Shown: positions 24,100-40,700 of the stretch, piece by piece | How the letters are laid out: each line of letters begins with the position of its first letter | How positions within the stretch are numbered: the stretch's first letter is position 1 | Assembly (NCBI GenBank): GCA_026929865.2 | Contig: CM049413.1 | Span: 11,787,001 to 11,851,000 of the forward strand | Direction of reading: 5' to 3' | Origin: Hyperoplus lanceolatus | Taxonomy: Eukaryota > Chordata > Actinopteri > Uranoscopiformes > Ammodytidae | Length of the DNA stretch: 64,000 bases | Program-made: the position numbers and the translations under genes | The notes under the pieces: model-generated | Told to the model about the DNA's origin: nothing | Seen by the model: only the letters and a program-made list of their open reading frames with translations | The model's database searches: none

Positions 24100-27000
24100 T
24101 CAGTACCAGTATGACCTATGGTTCCTCCTCTTCTCCTGAATACACATTTTCTCCATCACTTCCTCCTCCAGGGTTTTCAGAGATGGTACGTAGGTCTTTT
24201 CTAGAGTGTCCTCTGGACTGGTGTCTTTTGGACCGTCTGTGAGGGAAGAAATGCAAAATCATATACAACTTGGATAGCATGAGCATTAAAAATCAGAAAT
24301 TTGAACATGCGCCTGTTGTGACTTAACTTTACCATTAACACAGTTTTAACAATGACTATGTAACTAGCCAAAGGCAAAGGCTTTGTTGGACAAATATTAG
24401 GGAAATATCTTCAGTGTCAAGTGAAAGTCAAATATTTAACAGAGCAGAAATGATGTCTTAGGGTGTATTCACACATGGAAAGTCTATTAGTTCACTTGCT
24501 TTGGTCCAGACCAAATAGAATTTGGATTTTTTTTTGTTGGTGTGGTCCACTTTCATATTGCCCCTTTTGCAAGTGAACCAGCATTACGAAGCAAAACCAC
24601 ACGTGATCTGAAGTCATTCATTCATTGGACAGACATTCTGGGGTGGAGAGAAGCAGGAAGAACGAAGTAAAAACTGCGAAATATATCATTGATATAATAT
24701 GGGGTTAAAAATAATAAAAATGCCTACATCTAGCCTATAAATAAAGAAGAAACACATCAAATTATTATTGTTTCATATGGTTATAATATGTAGCCCCATG
24801 TCAATGCCACGTTATGTGGCTTCTAGCCTACGATGTGAAACATCATTTTTACTGTATTTTTGCTGCTGGACGCACGGCTCGCGTGAAGAATAGGCTCAAA
24901 CTGAAACACAGCTGATTTAGCTGTGTATCAGCTGGGTGTCAGTTCAGCGCAGTTCAGCACCAAACTGACACGGGGATAGTATTGACGGTCCAGTTGGGAA
25001 GAACAATAAAAACACACACTTCATGCAAAGCGCAACGTGAACCTGTTGGCACTGTAGGCTACGGGAGACGCGCCTCCATCTGATCGCTGATCCGCACGCG
25101 TCATTATCAAATGTAATATTTTCGCTCGGGGCTCCCGGTCAAACCACAACTAATCTTCCTAACAATGGCGACAACAACACTTTCCCATAATGTGAAGCTG
25201 ATGGCGATTTATTAAAAAAGAAAATAAAGAAAAGGCGCAGTGCTTCCTGCAATTGGGCCGGATCGAGTCCGGCCAAATTCACACCACAAACGAACTGCAG
25301 CAGAGTGCGTTTCGAAGCGCATCGAGACCACCTCTTCAGCTGGGTCTCGGAGCGTTTGTTTGGTCCGCCCCCGAGTGCGATTGCTATATTCACACCTGTC
25401 TGAAAGATGCGCACCGAAGGTGGAAGTGCACCTGAGTTCGTTTCAACCGAACTAAACACAGCATGTGTGAATACACCCTTAGAAGCAAACTGGAGGGCTG
25501 TTATAAAGGTTTTTGCTCTCCACATGTCTAGGTTCAAAATAAATGGTTATTTCAATGTTAAACAATTTAACCAAGCCACTTTGAAACTTATTTTTGGATT
25601 TCAGGTCTGGAAAAACAGCTGGTCTGAAACTCCCTCAGACCCAGACAATTTTTTATACCTTTCCAAGATGAACAATTCCACATTAGTGCCCAATTCACGC
25701 AGAGGCTCTCCAGGTGTGTGGAAGTGAGAAAGTGCAGGAGTTTTAACTTCTCCCTGGAGCTTTGTTTTCATTCTTCAAACAGCTGTTTCAGTCACCTTTT
25801 GTATGTACAATCAATTAAATCCCACAAAGAACTTTGGGAGAGAAACGGTCACAAAGTGTACGCCTTAACCCCCATTTGTACAATTCATCCTGTCTCACTC
25901 ATCTCTAATATGGTACCATTTAAAACCTATCAACACCTCTGCTTTCAGATGTGGGACAACACATTGCAGTTTGTTTCAAGCATACCCCAGACTACAGTAC
26001 AATCGAGTTGGACAGTTGCTCAGCATCGGTAAAGGTTAACTGTTCCCATTTGTCTTGTAGTTTAGAAAGAAATGGGTTATTTTCCACCATAAATCAATAA
26101 AACTCAGAAACCTATTTATTTCTAGAGTTCAGGTCTGCACATGGTGGAAAAAAGGAATGAAAGCCAGTCTAATGTGCTGACTCTTAACTTCACGTGGAAT
26201 AAACTGGTTACTGAAGAGAATCCTCCTCGATTTAAAAACACACACAAACTCACTGACCTTTCCACTGCTGCGGCACAATGCCATCTCTTCGCTCCACAAC
26301 AGGTTTGGGGATGATTCGACCAGTCCTGAGAGACACTCGGACTCTCTCGCCCTCCTCTGTGAATTTCCACTCCACCTCAGTGGGCTTCCTGGAAGATCAA
26401 TATCACAATGTCAATGATTATTCTGTTATGAAATGAAACATAATTTGCATTGATTGCTACAGTGAATGACTCCAGGCTATTTTTTTTTTTTTTTTATAAA
26501 GTGATGTCATACAATAGACCAAAAATATTTACAATAAATAAAATACGTTACATATGTGAACATTTTCTTCAAAAAAAGTGGTCTAATCACCCAAACAGAA
26601 TGTTTCAAGTAGAATTGAACTTTGTAAGGATCAGAGCTAAAACTTCATCACAAGCTTGGGGCTCCAGATTACAATAATGCAAGACCATCACAAATCATTT
26701 TGACTGCCAATGTGTTGTTTAACTCTAGTTAAAAGTTCCCAAGGTGGGTTTGCATGTGCACAGCCACAATTCAGATCCTGCAGTGTAGCCAGTTTTACTG
26801 TACCTGTCCGAGGGGTCAACAAGGTTGATATCGCTAAGCAGGAGGGGTGCCTCACTGGCAATGTAGGTCCCCCGGTAATCCCCAGTTTGTCCAACATACC
26901 TGTGATGCTGGTACAGAAAAACTATTGTTCACAGTTTCTCCAACTTTAAAAAAAACCCATACAGGTTAAACACATTTACACTGCTAAACTCTACTAGACA

Positions 27001-27915
27001 TCTGGCTCCATCTGGTGGAGCAAAACAATCACCAAAACAGTAATTCAACACAAGCACAAAAACTTCACTGTTTACTTTGCTTTTTGGGGAATTTAGATGA
27101 TTGGCAGTGTAACCCTGTATTTCCAAAACTGTTTTGGATATACGGGATACTGCATCAGTACTCCGTCTAGCGAAAAGGCCTAACTTTTATCCTAATTTTT
27201 TTTTATTGTATAGGAAGCCTACAGTGTCTCTTCCAACAACATTTTACATGTCCTCCCAGTTTCCTCAGGGAATCGAAAAAAGATGAGAGTAGTTCCTTAC
27301 TGTGTTCAGGCCTTCCAGAATAACCCAGTTCCTGTGTCTGAAGACTTGGATCACTTTTCCCTGCCTTCCTTTGTCCTTCCCTGCGAGAATCTCGACCTGA
27401 GAAAAACATGAAAAGCAGAAACTTAAGTCTATGATAGACAAACACGTTTTCTACTAGTTAGTTTTGTCAATCTAGGGTTGGACAATAATGATTTAAATTT
27501 TAAAGTCTCATTCGCCAAATTCTCTTTAGTCCCGAGACTGTGCCTTGAACTTAATTGACATGACTTGACCACTTAAAATGTAAATGTTCAAATTTAAAAG
27601 CACGAGTGGCATATTCACACACCCTGAATACTCAATTCTAAGACTTCTTGTCGTTAATTCACTTTTATTTTCAGCTTTATAAAAAATACATTGCTCGTGC
27701 TGTGGCTTCAGAGGGATGATGGAGTAACTTACCGTGTCTCCCCTGAGCACGGTCCAGTCCTGCGGGGCCAGCGGCTCCACAAACACCTTTCTCCTCTTCT
27801 TCCCCGCGGGATTCAGCCTCTTAGCGCCCACCGTCCACGGTCTGTTCGTACCGTAGCGGTAATCTTTGGGCACAACTACCCGGGCAGCCATCGACAGGAG
27901 TGCGGTAAGCCTCAT
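24100..27915 (-). CDS. mrpl24: mitochondrial large-subunit ribosomal protein uL24m
   Basis: Coding exons in transcript order: 27733-27915, 27301-27396, 26804-26907, 26258-26388, 24100-24236; 651 nt, 216 residues, the length of human MRPL24. The start [16 protein letters not shown] resembles a mitochondrial import leader. Exon 2 carries the KOW-type segment ([20 protein letters not shown]) common to L24 proteins, followed by [21 protein letters not shown] and a C-terminus ending HRSYWY (human ends KKVYWY). It acts in the mitochondrial matrix as part of the 39S subunit. Four nucleotides of 5' UTR precede the ATG in its exon. A further non-coding exon probably ends at 28103 with donor GTAAGA. 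A minus-strand AATAAA at 24091-24096 lies directly after the stop. Intron 4 contains a Harbinger-type MITE. Confidence 0.96.
24461..25478. mobile_element. PIF/Harbinger-type MITE in mrpl24 intron 4
   Basis: Perfect 17-bp terminal inverted repeats (GGGTGTATTCACACATG) are flanked on both sides by TTA, the three-base duplication typical of PIF/Harbinger. At 1,018 bp it has no transposase-like frame and so was moved by enzymes made elsewhere. The right half is CpG-rich; the frames at 25139-25537 belong to this element, not to a gene. Confidence 0.85.
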
Positions 27916-28102
27916 TGTGCTGCAGGGACACAATTGATAAGGCTAACCAATTAGCTTAAACTGCTTCCCTGACAACTATCATTAACGTTGTGTTACAGCA
28001 ACTAAACATACGCCACTATCGTTACAAAAAAAGCATGCCTCCTATCCCCTGCCAAATGGTTGTTGTAGCACAAAAGCAACACAACATGCAGAAAGATCTT
28101 AC

Positions 28103-28195
28103 CCTCTGTTGATGTCAATGTCACATGTAGCAGCCTAGTCTATGGTGGTAGCACAGCACAAGCGTCAGCGAGCAGCGCTCCCTACAGGATAGGAG
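28103..28195 (-). other. probable non-coding first exon of mrpl24
   Basis: A donor AGAGG|GTAAGA lies at the 28103 boundary on the minus strand, and the coding first exon has an acceptor four bases before its ATG. The transcription start is not seen; the upper limit is a guess set just below the NRF-1-like site. Confidence 0.45.
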
Positions 28196-28201
28196 GGTAC
28201 T

Positions 28202-28212
28202 TGCGCATGCGC
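28202..28212. promoter_or_regulatory. NRF-1-like palindrome in the mrpl24 promoter
   Basis: TGCGCATGCGC matches the core palindrome bound by nuclear respiratory factor 1, which drives many nuclear genes for mitochondrial proteins. It sits about 100 bp upstream of the predicted non-coding exon donor of mrpl24. Confidence 0.6.
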
Positions 28213-28214
28213 GG

Positions 28215-29745
28215 AGGCCAAATAATGAATAATTATCAGTCACAGATAGTATATAAAAAGGTATCAGTGGAATTGGATAGAGATGAGATTGTTTGTAGAA
28301 GGCAGGATTCCGACAACAGACAGGAAGATGACTTTATCTGTGTATTTAAACCTTAAACCTCAAGACTACATACAAGTGATATAAAATGACATGACATAAT
28401 ATGGACATTTTAAATGAATTGCAAAGAGATCACTGCTACAGTGCAATTGGAGTACATTTACAATTGATTTGGCTTATTTCCTTGAGTTTCATTGTGCAAA
28501 ACTGTGAATGCAAAGAGACAAAAAATGACTGTATGAATACCATTACCTTCTGATTGCTGAATCAAATAAGTATGTTTACATTGTAACATTATGTAAATAG
28601 TGATAAATATGTGGTGATTGGATTATAAATGAAACGTTGTAGCCACAAAGGCAAGAAAAAGTCAGTATCATCACTTTACTAGGTATGAATGTAGGATTAA
28701 CTGTAAGATTAAGTCACTAATTTTATTTATTTGTAATAGTACAGCATGTTCAATAAATAGAAGTGGAAGTGTCTAAGTCATTCTCACCTTTTCATAATTT
28801 GAAATACACACTTGCACACGTTTTTTGATTTTTCAGAAGTTTCTCTTCAACCCCTTTTCACGTTACTGTTTTTAATGATAAAACAATGTAAATATGTTTT
28901 AATAGATACATTTTGTTTAATTTGCAATTTGACTGTCATATCCTGTTTGGATTTAGGAAGTGTTGAGTGCAATTATTTACTTGTCTGTAAAATCTAGTTG
29001 GTGTTTGAAATAGGCCCTTATTTTTTCATGTTGAGAGCAGTGGAGCACCCATGGGGGCAGAAACAGTGATTTATTACAGGCGACACTGTAGTTTTACTGT
29101 GACAAGGAAGAGTTGTATTTATAGCACCATATACCACAAGACTTTTTGAAAACCCGCAATTAAACACGTGTAAGTCTCCTGAACCAGTTGCACCATCTGC
29201 CAGAGAGAACATTTACAAATCAATCCTGCACACAGCACATCATGTATATTAAAATAAAAGCCATTATGTCTCCACCCAAACAATGTATTTAGAGAACGTG
29301 TACACAACCAAACCCCATATCAAATCAAAGCTATCAGGACATGTTACATAACACCAAAACTAGTTCAGCTATCACAGCCTAAAGCACCTAAACTGTGTTT
29401 CGAGGCTCACAGGATCAAATTATTTGTGACGAGTGTGCACACACATAAGATGTTATTTGTTTCATACAATAATGAAACATGTGAAATGATTAATGAGGTC
29501 TAGTTAGTTTGAAAAGTTTAGTAGACTATGCCCTGCTTGAAACTTTGTCACCAAGATATTCTGCACAATATCTTGTTGAGGAGATTCTGTATGATAGTAA
29601 AGTAATTGTAACCAAAACTGTTGGGTTAAAAAGAAAACAGTGACTCAGAGCAGGTTGTTTTGGTGCTTTCCAGACTGAGGAAATGGATTTAAACTCTGAA
29701 TTCTGAATATATGTATAAAAAAAAAACATTTCCTTCTGTAATCGA
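28215..29745. other. intergenic region between the mrpl24 promoter and the hdgf 3' end
   Basis: AT-rich, with no exon, RNA gene or paired terminal repeats that I can see. Some minus-strand TTTATT/AATAAA words here (about 29070-29120) might be distal hdgf poly(A) sites. Confidence 0.5.
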
Positions 29746-29749
29746 CATG

Positions 29750-29755
29750 TTTATT
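29750..29755 (-). terminator. candidate hdgf polyadenylation signal
   Basis: A minus-strand AATAAA about 1.6 kb past the hdgf stop. It implies a long AT-rich 3' UTR (about 29740-31377), in which I see no other feature. Other hexamers are present, so use of this one is not certain. Confidence 0.35.
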
Positions 29756-31377
29756 AAATGGACTGGCAACTACAACAGTAAACTAAGCAGCAGATTAAGA
29801 TGAATAACAGCTTCTGGAAAAGGAACAGAGAAAGCTAAACCAATAATTACATTTAAATGCCAAATGCCCTTGGAATTAACTCCAGGGTTTGAGTGGGCCA
29901 CTTTGACCATTTTATAGCTTCACCACTGGTGTAGGTGGGTGGGTACACTGAGGGCAGCGTTATTTTCACTTTCAAAAGCTGACAATTCCCTTCTGTTCGT
30001 CATTTGATGGACTGTGGACTAACATGACATAGAAGTAACACAGTAAACAGGTGTAGGAATAAAACAAAAAAAAGTGAACCTTTAAAATCACCTATGAAAA
30101 TAACACCACAATTTGACCATGTTGTCTACACAAATGTTGAAATAAAAACATCGAAATCATCACAACTTTGTTTCACAGCCAACAAAATAAGACCATATAC
30201 GTAAAACAGACTCATATTCCAGTTAAGATGTCGTGGTAAGCAAAGTTTTACAGGTGGTTTCACTCTGTAGTTTTCTCCTTTCATGTCTAAATTTGTGTTG
30301 ATCGTATATTGGCATTTACAATGTCAGCGATACATTTCTTAGCAGAGAGAAACAGATTTGGTAAAAACAATTCCTGAACGCAATTAACTCTCCGGTATCA
30401 AGCAATGGCAGCATTCGTGGAACATAAAATAGAATCCAGTTTACGAATTGGAAAGAGTATGTCAATTAATTCTGGTGAAAAATGGTGACAAATAACTTTC
30501 ATCTGGCCCTGACTTGAATAATTTCAAGGCCGAGCTCCGACGCAACAACTTTTAGGAATGTCTTTCTATTTTCAACATTGCACAATTATCAGCAAAAGAA
30601 AGTGACTGTTTTAACACACAAAAAAAGAAAAGCAAATAAGAAGTTATTCTGAAAGAAATGGGCTTTACATATTTAATATGGTGAAAAATCAATCCACATA
30701 ATTTGGTCGCCTGCGAAATAAAGCATACAACTATACCACAGCAACAAAACCTGTGTTGCATAAGAACGTCATACAGTGAACTAGACAATGATTAACGGGC
30801 GGAAAAGAAAATAAATTCTGAAAGTGAAACTCATCATGTATCCAATGACTGAATATATGAATTAAGATGAAGCTAGGAAGCTATAGGTGAAACAAATGGA
30901 AGTAAAACATTTCTGCCATCAACTACAGCTGAGCACGGGGGAAACTTTGTTCATATTCCTGTACAATATCTATGTTTTAAAACCATCAAAGGAGTATTTA
31001 TCTTTTTTTTTGTGTGTGTGTGGTTTAAATCTTCTTCTTTTTGACACCTAGCATTCAGTCTTTGTAATTATGTAATTGCACTTAGAAATAAAAAATATAT
31101 ACACACCAAAATCCCATTTATAAACGAGCCTTAAAGTGCTCATTTCAATTGTTTGAAATCAGTTTAGGAAACTCTTGTTTGTTTTTTTGTTTGTTTCTGG
31201 GATATATGATATCCCAGAAATGGCTAATGAGGATTTGTTTGTCTCTTGAATATAAACACTTAAGCTTTTTCTCCTATTAAGTGAACAGCTGAAATCTGGT
31301 ATCCTGCAGGTAATCCCGTTGATTCAATTCCAGAGAAAATGCATCAAAGGTTCCTGGTTTTCTTCCTTGGGTTGACG

Positions 31378-35398
<4,021 letters not shown>

Positions 35399-35459
35399 TT
35401 ATAATGTGATACAATCTCCGGATTGGTCTACACCTGCTGCAAACAAACCGAGCGTTGGT

Positions 35460-35530
35460 TTGTCATCCAAATGAACCAGGCGCGGAAAACTGGAGCCAAG
35501 ACGCGGCGGGCGATTTTTTTCCCCCTCTCG
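35460..35530. promoter_or_regulatory. hdgf promoter-proximal CpG-rich stretch with an E2F-like word
   Basis: GGCGCGGAAAA, the reverse of the E2F consensus TTTTCCGCGCC, lies about 140 bp upstream of the hdgf start codon in a CpG-rich patch. A match to a short motif only. Confidence 0.3.
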
Positions 35531-37771
35531 GATTCTGTGGACTAATCACAGAGTCGGTGATAACGCCACCACTCTGTTGGAATAACGTTGTTAGTGTGTA
35601 CGGCTAAACCCGTTTGACAATTCGGTTTTGATTTTATCCCGCAAGCCACAGTCTCGTCCCTCGGACTGTTTGGGTTTGAAATTGAAAGCCGCTTCCCACT
35701 TTGCAGACGCGCCCCCGGTACCCGAGCAAGACGCACAGTTAGCGCCCCTGCTGGCAGAAACATCACTATGCAGGTTTTTTCTCATGTTAAAAAATTAGGA
35801 AAGATGGCATGTATTTTTATTTTTTGTAAATGTCCAGCTCAAGATATAGAAACGTTCGTAACAATATTGTTTTTGTATGCATTTTGTAGAATAGCAAACA
35901 ACACATTGTAAAACATGACGATGTCCCAAAGCTGAATGGGAATTAGGAACAGGAAGGGTCTTGTGAATTTCAATTAATTTAACCCAGCTCAGTGACATTG
36001 CAGTCTCTGTTTCCTAGGTCATCGAATAAAGGTGTGAGGCTCGTCAATAGGAATAATCCTTGCCACATTCCTCCCTTCCTCCAGTCTCTTTTTTCCTCAA
36101 ATGGAACTAACGGGCTGTCCGAACTGCCATACTAACGTCCTACTCATACTCATTTTGACTTCAATTTGAGTATGTGACGGTTGGGTATGCGAGTTTGGGT
36201 ATGTGAGAAATTCCCGGATGAGTACTAACTTCCGGGAAGATTTTGGGTATGAATCGATTGTATACTTTTCCTACTCAACTGCCCCACAATGCACTGGGTC
36301 AATTCTACCCGCCCAGGAAAATGAAATATTTTCGAGCAAGTTGCTAGGCAACAACATTGTTTGGGGTTCCGCTATCTGACAGACGTACGTGCAGTCATTC
36401 ATAAACTCTTACAATAGATAAGAGATGAAGATAAATACCCAACAACATTAGAGTCACTAAGTGAAATGAGTGAAGTGAGTCTGATAGTGGAGAGAGATTA
36501 GAACAGATCGCTGTTCCACACACCGCGGCTCGTCCAGCTCAACTCACAGACAGCTGAGTGCTGATGAGCCGGACAGAGAGCGTCGGAGGGATCCTCCGCC
36601 TCAAAATATAATTATTATAAAACAAGAGGTCTAAAACACAGATGATGAACACAGGACTGTAAAAATCTAGATCCAGTTTTAAATATCTAACCTGTAGAGG
36701 GCGGTTATAAGCTTAACAGTGTCTAAACTGCCTGAATCTTATAAGAAGAAGAAGAAATTATGCATTGCTTGAGTATACTTCAACTGAGAACGTTTCGACG
36801 CAGCTCGCATACACAATCGATCTTTGAGTAGAGAGTATGCAGTATATAGATGGTGAGTATGTAGGATGTAGGACGCTAGTATGGCAGTTCGGACACGGCC
36901 TAGGACAGCCAGGGCAGGGCAAAGATGAACTGTGGGCCAATATTCAGTGGACAGTGAACCTGGCTGGGACTTTTGTGGCCCTGCAAGAGGCCATAATGTA
37001 ACAACGACCTAACATGGTAGACAGATTAGCCTGTTTTGGATCTTCTTTTGTATACTGAATTGCAAAGTCACAGTCAACCATTAGTTTTTATTGATTTGTT
37101 ATTCTGAATGAATTATAGTCAAGCTCTGCACCGTCATTTAAATATTTCTGACTTTTAAACGCAGTACAACAACGGCTGTAATCGCCACTGAATTTGATTT
37201 TTCAGATAGGCCTAATTTAAATATGTTTTTACACACTCAGTCCGCAAGGGGGTGTGAATGCCGTGAAGTTGTCAACAAACAAGTAGAAGAAGAAAAGGCT
37301 GCGCAACAAGCTGCGCAGTTGTCGTTTCTTCAATCAAGAATGATGGCGGCGAATGTTTTGATGGAGTCTAGGGACTAAAAGGCTTAGTTTTTGATGTGTA
37401 ATTCAAAGTTGCTACATGAACTGATGTGTATTATGTGCAATAACAGATCCGAGACGATTTTAATTGACTGAATAAGCAAGGGACAGTTTGCTGATATCGT
37501 TAGCGGCGAAGGCCTTGCTAACATTAGCTCTCGAGCTGTGTTTGGGTCAGCACCTTCAGTTAACGAGCTTGCTGCTAGGCCCTCTGTTTTGTTGATACTG
37601 CTGTACATTTCCACCTGGAACTATCTCCTGATCCGTTTCGTTCAAACATCTTCCTACCTACCTGTGATTAAGCTCGTCGGAAAGCAGCTTCTTGAGACCT
37701 CGTCTAGTGGAAGCGGTTATCCATGTCCACGAGTTACTGCAGATTAAGCATTTTTAATACCTTCAGCAAAC
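35531..37771. other. divergent intergenic region hdgf-prcc
   Basis: Apart from the inverted-repeat element it holds CpG-richer flanks on both sides, as expected for two promoters. At 37340-37350 there is ATGATGGCGGC, a YY1-like word, in the region likely to be the prcc 5' end. No other feature seen. Confidence 0.45.
36110..36902. mobile_element. inverted-repeat DNA element between hdgf and prcc
   Basis: The left end carries GTCCGAACTGCCATACTA followed by ACGTCCTAC; the right end carries the same in reverse complement with GCGTCCTAC. The arms are about 31 bp with a few mismatches. Further inverted matches (GAGTATG/CATACTC words) lie inside. No clear target duplication, so the superfamily is open. 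No coding frame. Confidence 0.6.
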
Positions 37772-40700
37772 ATGTCTTCTTTAGTCGCCTACGGCAGCAG
37801 TGGCAGTGATGATGACAGTGACTCGGAGGCAACCTCGACTTCTAACGCAACACAGAGAAAAGCAGGTGGGCTGTTCTCAGTCCTGCCTCCTCCAAAAAAG
37901 CCAGCATCGGTAAGGGGAATCTATGGACCAAGAAGCAACGAGACGAAAGCGACAGCGGGGGAGAGTGCGTCAAACAATAACCCAGATCCTCAACTATCTA
38001 CAGGAGGTTTATTTTCTAGTCTGCCCAAGCCGAAGAAGCGAACAGAGCCTGTCAAGATCACTGTACCGAAGATCCAGAGACGGGACGTAAGTACTGACCG
38101 GGTCGTACGTTTGCCTGTAGGTATTGTAGCTACTGTGGTTTTTAATCAGTGTTGTAATTCATAATCTGTGTACTTCTTGTCCATAGTCAGACTCTGATGA
38201 CGATGAACCAGTTAAGAAGAAACCACAACCTCAGGTAGGAATATTTCTGCCTGTATGCATGGAATTACACAGCTGCAATGAATACAAGATGGTTTAATGC
38301 ACTCAAACATGATTTTGCACTGACACTCCTTGTACACTGACACTCCTTGTATGGTGGATTAAACTCCCTCATTTGTGTCTCTGATGTTCTTCTCAACATT
38401 TCTACTCTTTCATTAAAGCTAAAAGTACATAAAAATGGAGGAACCCATAATGTGTTATTTCACTCCTGTTGCCAACAGCCATTCCCTGAACTCACACTGC
38501 ACCTTTCCATCCATATCTCTTTCCTCTTCTAGAGCGTAGGTACAGGCCTGTCCGCCCTTTTGCCACAACCCAAAAACCTGATCATGAAGGAGATATCCAG
38601 ACCCCTGATTCCTCACACACTCACCAAGCGTCAAGAACCCAAGGGACCCAAGCCCGGGACTCCGGCGCAGGGCCTGCAAAGCTCTAGTGCATCTCCGTCT
38701 GCTATCAAAGCCGCTGCAAAGTCGGCCGCCCTGCAGCTGGCCAAGCAAATAGCCTCCGATGACCAGGATAACGAGGAGGACATATCCCCACATAACTACT
38801 TTTCTCTGGGCGACAGCCCCCTGCGAGAGCTCCCCGCAGTTGTCCTGAGCTCAGAGCCTGAGCCAGCGTCTCCTGTCGAGCCTCTCCCTCTCCCCATCGC
38901 ACCCGGGGACGAGGACGAGCCCGGTCAGTCAGACGCCCCTCTCGACTTCGGGGGGAACCAAGAGGGAGCGGGTGCATGGGGAGGTCAATTTCCCCAGTAT
39001 CAACAGCCCATGGCAGGCCCAGAAGGTCTTGCTCGGGTAATTATGACTTGTATACTATCTTATACTGCATGTACATATCAAGCAGAATGGTTTGAGATTC
39101 ACTGACTATATTACACTTACAATGTTTAAGTTTACTTGACCAGCGCCAAAGGAACATGTATTTAAGTGCCAACTATTCTCTCTGTGGACAGGGATATTAT
39201 GAGCCATATGGCCAAGATCCCAACTCGGATTTGGCAGAGGCGGCTGAAGAGCCCGGCAGCTCTGCCATGTTTGATGAGGAAGCGGTAAGAGGAATTCTGC
39301 ATCTACTCTCTGTATTGTTTTGCTTTATAACTAAATAAATAAAATACATTTGGGTTGAAATTTGCTGTTTGACATTTTATTCCCGTGCTCCAGTTCATGC
39401 GACTGCAAGGGAAAAGGAACAGGGGCAAAGAGCAGGTGAAGTTTCTGGAGATCAAAGGCGACGACCAGCTGAGCGGCAACCAGCAGTGGATGACCAAGAA
39501 CATCTCAGAAGAGAAGCAGAACCGTCAGTCCTTCAGCAAGGTTAGTGGTACAATCCAAAAATCACAGTTTGTTTCAAAAGACTGGATTCTTATTTCTCTA
39601 ACATGAACATTTTAAAAGGAAGTAGATGGCTTTGCTAATAAGAATTGAGACAAAAAAATGCAAACTATGTTGATGCTTTCATACAATTAAAAAAAAAAAA
39701 GAAAGGCATAAAAAGCAAGAACTTTCGCAAGAGTATTAGTAAATGTTGCAAAGAAAAACATTCATTACATTTAACTTAACATGTACCATTTTTATTTCTG
39801 CAGAAAAAAGGAGAAGGGCCTACAGGACAACAGCGACGCAAGCATCAGATAACATATCTCATTCACCAGGTGAGAGCTGCCAAAGCACTCATTATACTGA
39901 TCACTTTTGTACAATGTCACTTTTGCCTTGTGTTGACTGCTGTTTGCCTGAAGTATGCAACAGCAAGCTGCATGAAAACTTCACCACAAATGTATCAAGA
40001 GCTCGCACAGAGGCATCCAAACAACAATAGTGGTCAAATGTTGCCAGTAGTGTCTTGTTCAGCTTTCAAAACGATTGGCTTTTTAATCATGCCAGAGGGG
40101 TATACTACGAAACAAACTCAACAGAGCCCGGCTCTCTTTTTTTGATCTGGTTCAACATAACACATACCCTCGCTCAGAGCTAACCGGTATCACGAAGGAA
40201 GTTATCAACCTCTTATGTTGAACGAGGGTTTCGGCTTCAGGCTCTGTGTGCGTCCCCATGAAAGGGGGCGTTCGACCCTTCATTTGACTCTGCATCCGCA
40301 CAAAATGGACTGATCTTGTGCCGCTAACTTTACACAAACGGACTGATTGTGAGCAGCTGAGTAAAACAAAAGTGTGTCGCCAACTTCATTCAAGAGGAAG
40401 AGTTTGTCAGTCTGAATTATTACAGCAGAAAACAGAGAGCCGAAAAAAACTCTTACTGCAAATAAGGAGAGTGGAATGCTGCCAGCATGGAAATTATTTA
40501 TTTATCTTGGCGATCGTTCTCGCAGTGCGTAACGTGACATTATAAACAATTAAACGTTGAACTCGGATTTGAACACTATACCATTTAGCCTAATATATAT
40601 AGGCTACTTTGCTGTATTTATAGCACTACGCCTATAGTCCCACACTTAAGAATGTAATTTAAGTCTGACACTGTCCCCAAATGAATAGCCTATGGAAAAT

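Noticed and set aside
25139-25537. Minus-strand frame of 132 codons in mrpl24 intron 4
   Set aside because: It lies almost wholly inside the Harbinger MITE and has no transposase or host-protein likeness.
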